Source: SHZL01 sp035292625
GTDB taxonomy: Bacteria > Pseudomonadota > Gammaproteobacteria > Xanthomonadales > SZUA-36
Length of the DNA stretch: 16,447 nucleotides
Assembly (NCBI GenBank): GCA_035292625.1
Contig: DATDPS010000039.1
Coordinates: forward strand, 1-16,447
Direction: 5' to 3'
The first letter of the stretch is position 1, and each line of letters begins with the position of its first letter. The notes under the pieces are model-generated. The model was given only the letters and a program-made list of their open reading frames with translations. It did not search any database and was not told where the DNA came from. The position numbers and the translations under genes are program-made. This document shows positions 13,413 through 16,447 of this stretch, piece by piece.

Positions 13413-15839
13413 TTAAAGTGTGCTCATCTGCAGGTGATAGTAAGGCGGGCGGTCCTTGTAACGGCGGATGGCGAGTTGCAGGATTTCTTCCAGGAAATCG
13501 CCATAGGCCAGGCCAGCCAGGGCCGCCACCGTTGGCACGCAGTCCGTGGGGCCAATCGAAGGATTGGGGTTCACTTCCAGCACAAAGGGATTGCCTCTGG
13601 CATCCACCCGCACTTCCGACCGGCCGTAATCGCTGCACCCCACGACGTTGAAGGCATCCAGCGCAATTTCCGAGATCAGCGAGGTCAGCTTGCTGGATAC
13701 TCCCCTGGGCGGGCGCTGCACCTCAATGTTTTTCTTGTGGACTTCGCTACCGAGGAACTTGGCTTCGTAGGGATACATATGCCAGTAACCCTCCGGCATG
13801 GCGGTAAAAACCGAACGCGACAGCGGTAGAATCCGCTGCCGGTCGTCCGAGTTGCCGAGGATGGACACGTCATACTCATCACCGTCGATGAACTCCTCCA
13901 CCAGGGCCGGGCGTTTGAGTTCATGCAAGACGTAATCGATGCGCTTGAGCAATGCGTCGCGGTTGGTGACCACCGAATCGTTGGTGATGCCCAGCGAACT
14001 GTCGCTGTTGGCCGGTTTGACGATGGCAGGCAAGGGGAATTCCTGGTCAAATTGCTCGCTGGCATCGTACATGTAATCCCAGCGCGGCGTTGGAATCCGG
14101 TGATAGTGCAGCAGTTTCTTTACCCGGATCTTGTCCAGGCACAAGCCCAGGGTGAACGGGTTTGATCCCGTGTAGGGAATGCGCAGGATATCGAACAGGG
14201 CGGCGGCGTGAGGCTCCAGCAGGCTGGAGTGGTTGATGCGTTCACACAGGTTGAACACGATATCGATTTTTTCGTCCTGGATCTGCTGCACAGCCTCGAA
14301 TGGATGGTTTAAATCGAGGAAAACAGTTTGGTACCCGCGTTCCGCCAGGGTGGCTGAAATCTTTTCCGCATCGGAAGTCAACTCCGCTTCGATGGGATTG
14401 GCGCTGCCAGCAAACCCGTTGCTGGCGATGCCCACACGCAGGCTGCGCTGTTCCGCCAGGGGCAGCGCGCGGATGTGCTCGATGCGAGCCGCCCCCAGTA
14501 ACGCGGCCTTGGCCATGCGTGCCGACGAGAGGGAGTTCTTGCGTATGGTGCGACCCAGTGAAGACCCGCGCGCGAACTTTGCAACCTCGATCTCGACGCT
14601 GCCCATGATGCGTTCAACCCGTTCTTCCGCCTCACCCAGCGTGTCCGCCACTGCATAGGCCCAACCCAGGTACTCGTAACCATGTGGCGGTGCCAGCACT
14701 GCATCGCCGACACCTTTGAAGAACTGCAACTCGCCGGATTCCACGGTTTTCGGCAGGGAAAGGGAGGCAAGAACGCCGGAATAGGGCGGCAGAAAGTACT
14801 TGCCGGAAACGAACTTCCTGGGCCGCTCGGGTTTCACTATCGGCCGGATATACTGCCCCATCATGATGCACGCCGCATTTTCGATCAGGTCCACGCCCCA
14901 GGCCGTCTTGACGAAGTAGTACACCTCGTCCCCCCCCATGCGCAGGTTGACTTCGATTGGCATGGGCCCGCGGGAACCGTACTTGGCCTCAAAATGGATG
15001 CAACCATCCTCCACGCCGAGGCGTTCGAGGACTTCTTCCGCCAGGTCCACCAGTTCGACCTGTTGTGAAGGCGACAGCCGCGATGGAATGCACTGCCCGG
15101 TTTCGACAAAAAATGGTTCGCGGGTGGCATCGTTGTCGCTCATGGACCAGAACTTGATTTTGCCGTTCTGCAGCAGGATATCGATGTCCACTTCGTTGCC
15201 GTCGATATACTCTTCGGCCATGATCGCGGTTCCGGCCCGCAGCGCGGACTCAACTTCCGATGATATGTTCTTGCGGATGTACTCGACTGTCTCCAGCAAC
15301 TCCTGCGCGTTGTCCACCCGCACCACGTAAGCGCTGCTGGAGCCAAAAACCGGCTTGACCACCAGCGGGTACTTCAGGCCGGCAACGCATTTCTCCGCAT
15401 CATCCTCGCTGTCGATGCGAGCGTAGCCGGGCGCCGGCAGGCCGTGCTCGTGGCAGAACACACGGAACAGGTGTTTGTCCCGCACCTGGCGGGCCACTTC
15501 GTAGGGAGTGCCAATCAGGCCCAGGCGGTCGCGGATACGCGAAGTAAGCAGCACATCGTCCTCCCAGAAGGTAATCACCCCATCCGGGCCCAGTTCCTGG
15601 TGCTGGGTAAAAAAATCATCGACGGCGCGCAGCGTGGCCGTCTGGTCATTGGTGTCGGACAGGATCCAGTGCGCGGCATAGGACTTGGCCCAGTTCACGC
15701 TGGCGTTGACAATGATCAGTTCGCAGCCCAACTCGCGCAGGCGGCGCAGGGTAAAACGCTTCTTGCGATTGCCGGTATTGACCACCAGCAGGTGCTTGCC
15801 TTCGATGCTGCCGCGCTTGAATTTCCTCGGCGCCGTCAT
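13413..15839 (-). CDS. Double ATP-grasp amide/peptide ligase (carnosine-synthase-like + Ddl-like fusion)
   Basis: 808 aa, cytoplasmic, two ATP-grasp ligases in one chain. Each should activate a carboxylate as acyl-phosphate and join it to an amine. Domain 1 (about 15-335) resembles the CarB/carnosine-synthase group: phosphate-binding Lys162 (LVVKPVFGSSSAYVV), EEYIDGNEVDID at 209-220, and metal ligands Glu284, Glu296 and Asn298 (IEVNLRMGGDEVYYF). A ~130-residue linker follows. Domain 2 (about 467-795) is D-Ala-D-Ala-ligase-like: GSNPFTLGLCLDK, Lys608 (AIVKPANSDSSLGI), EEFIDGDEYDV at 648-658, and metal ligands Glu755 and Asn757 (FVLEVNPNPSIG). True Ddl has NTLPGMT where this has NPNPSIG, so it is not a housekeeping Ddl. 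Both sites look intact. AGGGAG lies 8 bases before the ATG. Substrates are unknown. Confidence 0.88.
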   Translation of the reverse strand: MTAPRKFKRGSIEGKHLLVVNTGNRKKRFTLRRLRELGCELIIVNASVNWAKSYAAHWILSDTNDQTATLRAVDDFFTQHQELGPDGVITFWEDDVLLTSRIRDRLGLIGTPYEVARQVRDKHLFRVFCHEHGLPAPGYARIDSEDDAEKCVAGLKYPLVVKPVFGSSSAYVVRVDNAQELLETVEYIRKNISSEVESALRAGTAIMAEEYIDGNEVDIDILLQNGKIKFWSMSDNDATREPFFVETGQCIPSRLSPSQQVELVDLAEEVLERLGVEDGCIHFEAKYGSRGPMPIEVNLRMGGDEVYYFVKTAWGVDLIENAACIMMGQYIRPIVKPERPRKFVSGKYFLPPYSGVLASLSLPKTVESGELQFFKGVGDAVLAPPHGYEYLGWAYAVADTLGEAEERVERIMGSVEIEVAKFARGSSLGRTIRKNSLSSARMAKAALLGAARIEHIRALPLAEQRSLRVGIASNGFAGSANPIEAELTSDAEKISATLAERGYQTVFLDLNHPFEAVQQIQDEKIDIVFNLCERINHSSLLEPHAAALFDILRIPYTGSNPFTLGLCLDKIRVKKLLHYHRIPTPRWDYMYDASEQFDQEFPLPAIVKPANSDSSLGITNDSVVTNRDALLKRIDYVLHELKRPALVEEFIDGDEYDVSILGNSDDRQRILPLSRSVFTAMPEGYWHMYPYEAKFLGSEVHKKNIEVQRPPRGVSSKLTSLISEIALDAFNVVGCSDYGRSEVRVDARGNPFVLEVNPNPSIGPTDCVPTVAALAGLAYGDFLEEILQLAIRRYKDRPPYYHLQMSTL

Positions 15840-15847
15840 TGGAATGA

Positions 15848-15853
15848 CTCCCT
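15848..15853 (-). promoter_or_regulatory. Shine-Dalgarno for the double ATP-grasp gene (AGGGAG)
   Basis: AGGGAG on the minus strand sits in the 16-base gap after the acetyltransferase stop, 8 bases before ATG 15839. It fixes the start and supports co-transcription. Confidence 0.6.
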
Positions 15854-15855
15854 GA

Positions 15856-16311
15856 CTATCTTTCCGGATCCAGAATTTTGCGGAAATAGATGACCTGCTC
15901 GGTCATTTCAAAACCCAGGCCGGCATGCGCAGCCAGGCTGTCGTGGTCATCGCTGTAAACATCGGAGGCGAATTCCCGGCACCCCCGGCCGCGGCCCCAG
16001 CGCCCTGCCGCCCGGCATAAGGCCCTGGCGATGCCCAGGCCACGGCATTCCGGGCGCACGTAAATTCCCTCCAGGAACAGTGCTGGCCGGTGGCGGCAGC
16101 CATTGACATAATCGGTGCGGATCGATACCTCGGCAAAACCGCTTGCCTTGCCGGTTTCATCGCTCGCTATGAAGGCGCAAAAGCCCGCTGAATCCCGGGC
16201 AAATGCTTGCAGGAAAGCGGCCTGCTCCGCCAGGCCCAGTTCCGGAATGAACTCGGCCCGCAGGCTCAGCCAGTCGCCGTCGTTGGCATCCTGTGTTTCC
16301 CTGATGCTCAT
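15856..16311 (-). CDS. GNAT acetyltransferase resembling aminoglycoside 6'-N-acetyltransferase AAC(6')-I
   Basis: 151 aa, the usual AAC(6')-I size. The pattern is close to chromosomal AAC(6')-I enzymes: AEVSIRTDYVNGC, then LFLEGIYVRPECRGLGIARAL (motif A, the acetyl-CoA pyrophosphate loop R-x-x-G-x-G/A), GCREFASDV and LGFEMTEQVIYFRKIL at the end. These enzymes acetylate the 6'-amino group of aminoglycosides; some chromosomal copies probably have another native substrate. ATG 16311 (MSIRETQ) is preferred over ATG 16347 because the family starts there; neither has a clear Shine-Dalgarno. It is the first gene of a run with the double ATP-grasp ligase (16-nt gap) and the YkuD enzyme. That makes acetylation of an amino compound in that pathway as likely as drug resistance. 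GNAT is certain; the AAC(6') subfamily is probable. Confidence 0.85.
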   Translation of the reverse strand: MSIRETQDANDGDWLSLRAEFIPELGLAEQAAFLQAFARDSAGFCAFIASDETGKASGFAEVSIRTDYVNGCRHRPALFLEGIYVRPECRGLGIARALCRAAGRWGRGRGCREFASDVYSDDHDSLAAHAGLGFEMTEQVIYFRKILDPER

Positions 16312-16347
16312 GCTGCTAGTGGCCTGTAACAGCCAAATCGATAGCAC

Positions 16348-16447
16348 CTGGGCGCGCCTGTCGCGCCGATGCTGTGTTGCTCGTTGTCGCCATAGCGCTC
16401 ACTATGTCTCCTCCTCGCGCCTTGCCTCGACGCGACATCCATCACGC
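16348..16447. repeat. Non-coding end with two inverted repeats (possible interspersed repeat)
   Basis: The last 100 bases hold no gene that I can support. GGCGCG-CCTGT-CGCGCC (16351-16367) and CATAG-CGCTCA-CTATG (16391-16406) are two hairpins 23 bases apart, with related GCG-rich words further out. No T-run follows either one. This is the 5' region of the acetyltransferase operon, so it may also carry its promoter, but no clear boxes are visible. The style resembles intergenic repeat elements of GC-rich Proteobacteria; the window cuts it. Confidence 0.4.

Noticed and set aside
12856..13416. 186-aa plus-strand ORF opposite the small YkuD gene
   Set aside because: Antisense to a gene with intact signal peptide and catalytic HG..GC motif; no recognisable features.
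13413..15839. Calling the ATP-grasp protein cyanophycin synthetase, glutathione synthetase or a true D-Ala-D-Ala ligase
   Set aside because: There is no Mur-ligase domain as in CphA, no gamma-glutamylcysteine ligase part, and the Ddl NTLPGMT segment is replaced by NPNPSIG.
12847..16311. A CRISPR, toxin-antitoxin or phage-defence reading of the minus-strand operon
   Set aside because: No repeats with spacers, no nuclease, helicase or integrase motifs; the enzymes point to biosynthesis and cell wall.

Overview
The window looks like chromosomal DNA of a GC-rich (roughly 60 %) gammaproteobacterium. The evidence is lipoproteins with outer-membrane sorting signals, a single-MCE-domain lipid transport operon, ErfK-type L,D-transpeptidases beside an Lpp/OprI-like alanine-zipper lipoprotein, and Shine-Dalgarno starts. 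I cannot name the genus. All assignments come from reading motifs by eye; no database search was run.

Layout. (1) Positions 1-2341, + strand: a coenzyme A block. It holds the 3' end of panC, an overlapping bifunctional coaBC with an unusual ligase half, and coaX (type III pantothenate kinase), which probably starts at a CTG overlapping the coaBC stop. (2) 2493-4208, +: a TPR lipoprotein of an uncharacterised, histidine-motif-rich family behind a consensus -10 box. (3) 4255-6202, -: an SDR oxidoreductase followed by a YcaD-like MFS exporter. (4) 6347-7300, +: a membrane-anchored GST-like protein. (5) 7301-7800: an AT-richer gap holding one 76-codon orphan gene with a strong ribosome-binding site and a terminator-like hairpin after it. 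(6) 7869-11343, +: a four-gene MCE/Mla-type lipid ABC transporter (STAS-MlaE permease, MlaF-like ATPase, MlaD-like MCE protein, PF03886-type auxiliary lipoprotein). (7) 11426-12397, +: a LysM/YkuD L,D-transpeptidase whose 3' end overlaps the terminator of the opposing gene. (8) 12437-16311, -: an AAC(6')-like GNAT acetyltransferase, an 808-residue double ATP-grasp amide ligase, a small YkuD L,D-transpeptidase, and then, probably as a separate unit, the alanine-zipper lipoprotein.

How the genes may work together. Regions 6 to 8 are all envelope functions: lipid movement between membranes, peptidoglycan cross-linking, and an outer-membrane lipoprotein of the type that L,D-transpeptidases anchor to peptidoglycan. 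The most interesting unit is the minus-strand GNAT / double ATP-grasp / YkuD run. Its genes are separated by 16 and 2 nt, so they are almost certainly co-transcribed. Two ATP-dependent peptide-bond-forming domains, one acetyltransferase and one exported peptide-bond-exchanging enzyme suggest a pathway that makes a small peptide or amide in the cytoplasm and uses or attaches it at the cell wall. That pathway is inference. The far right end (16348-16447) holds two short inverted repeats and looks like an intergenic structured or repeat element rather than coding DNA.
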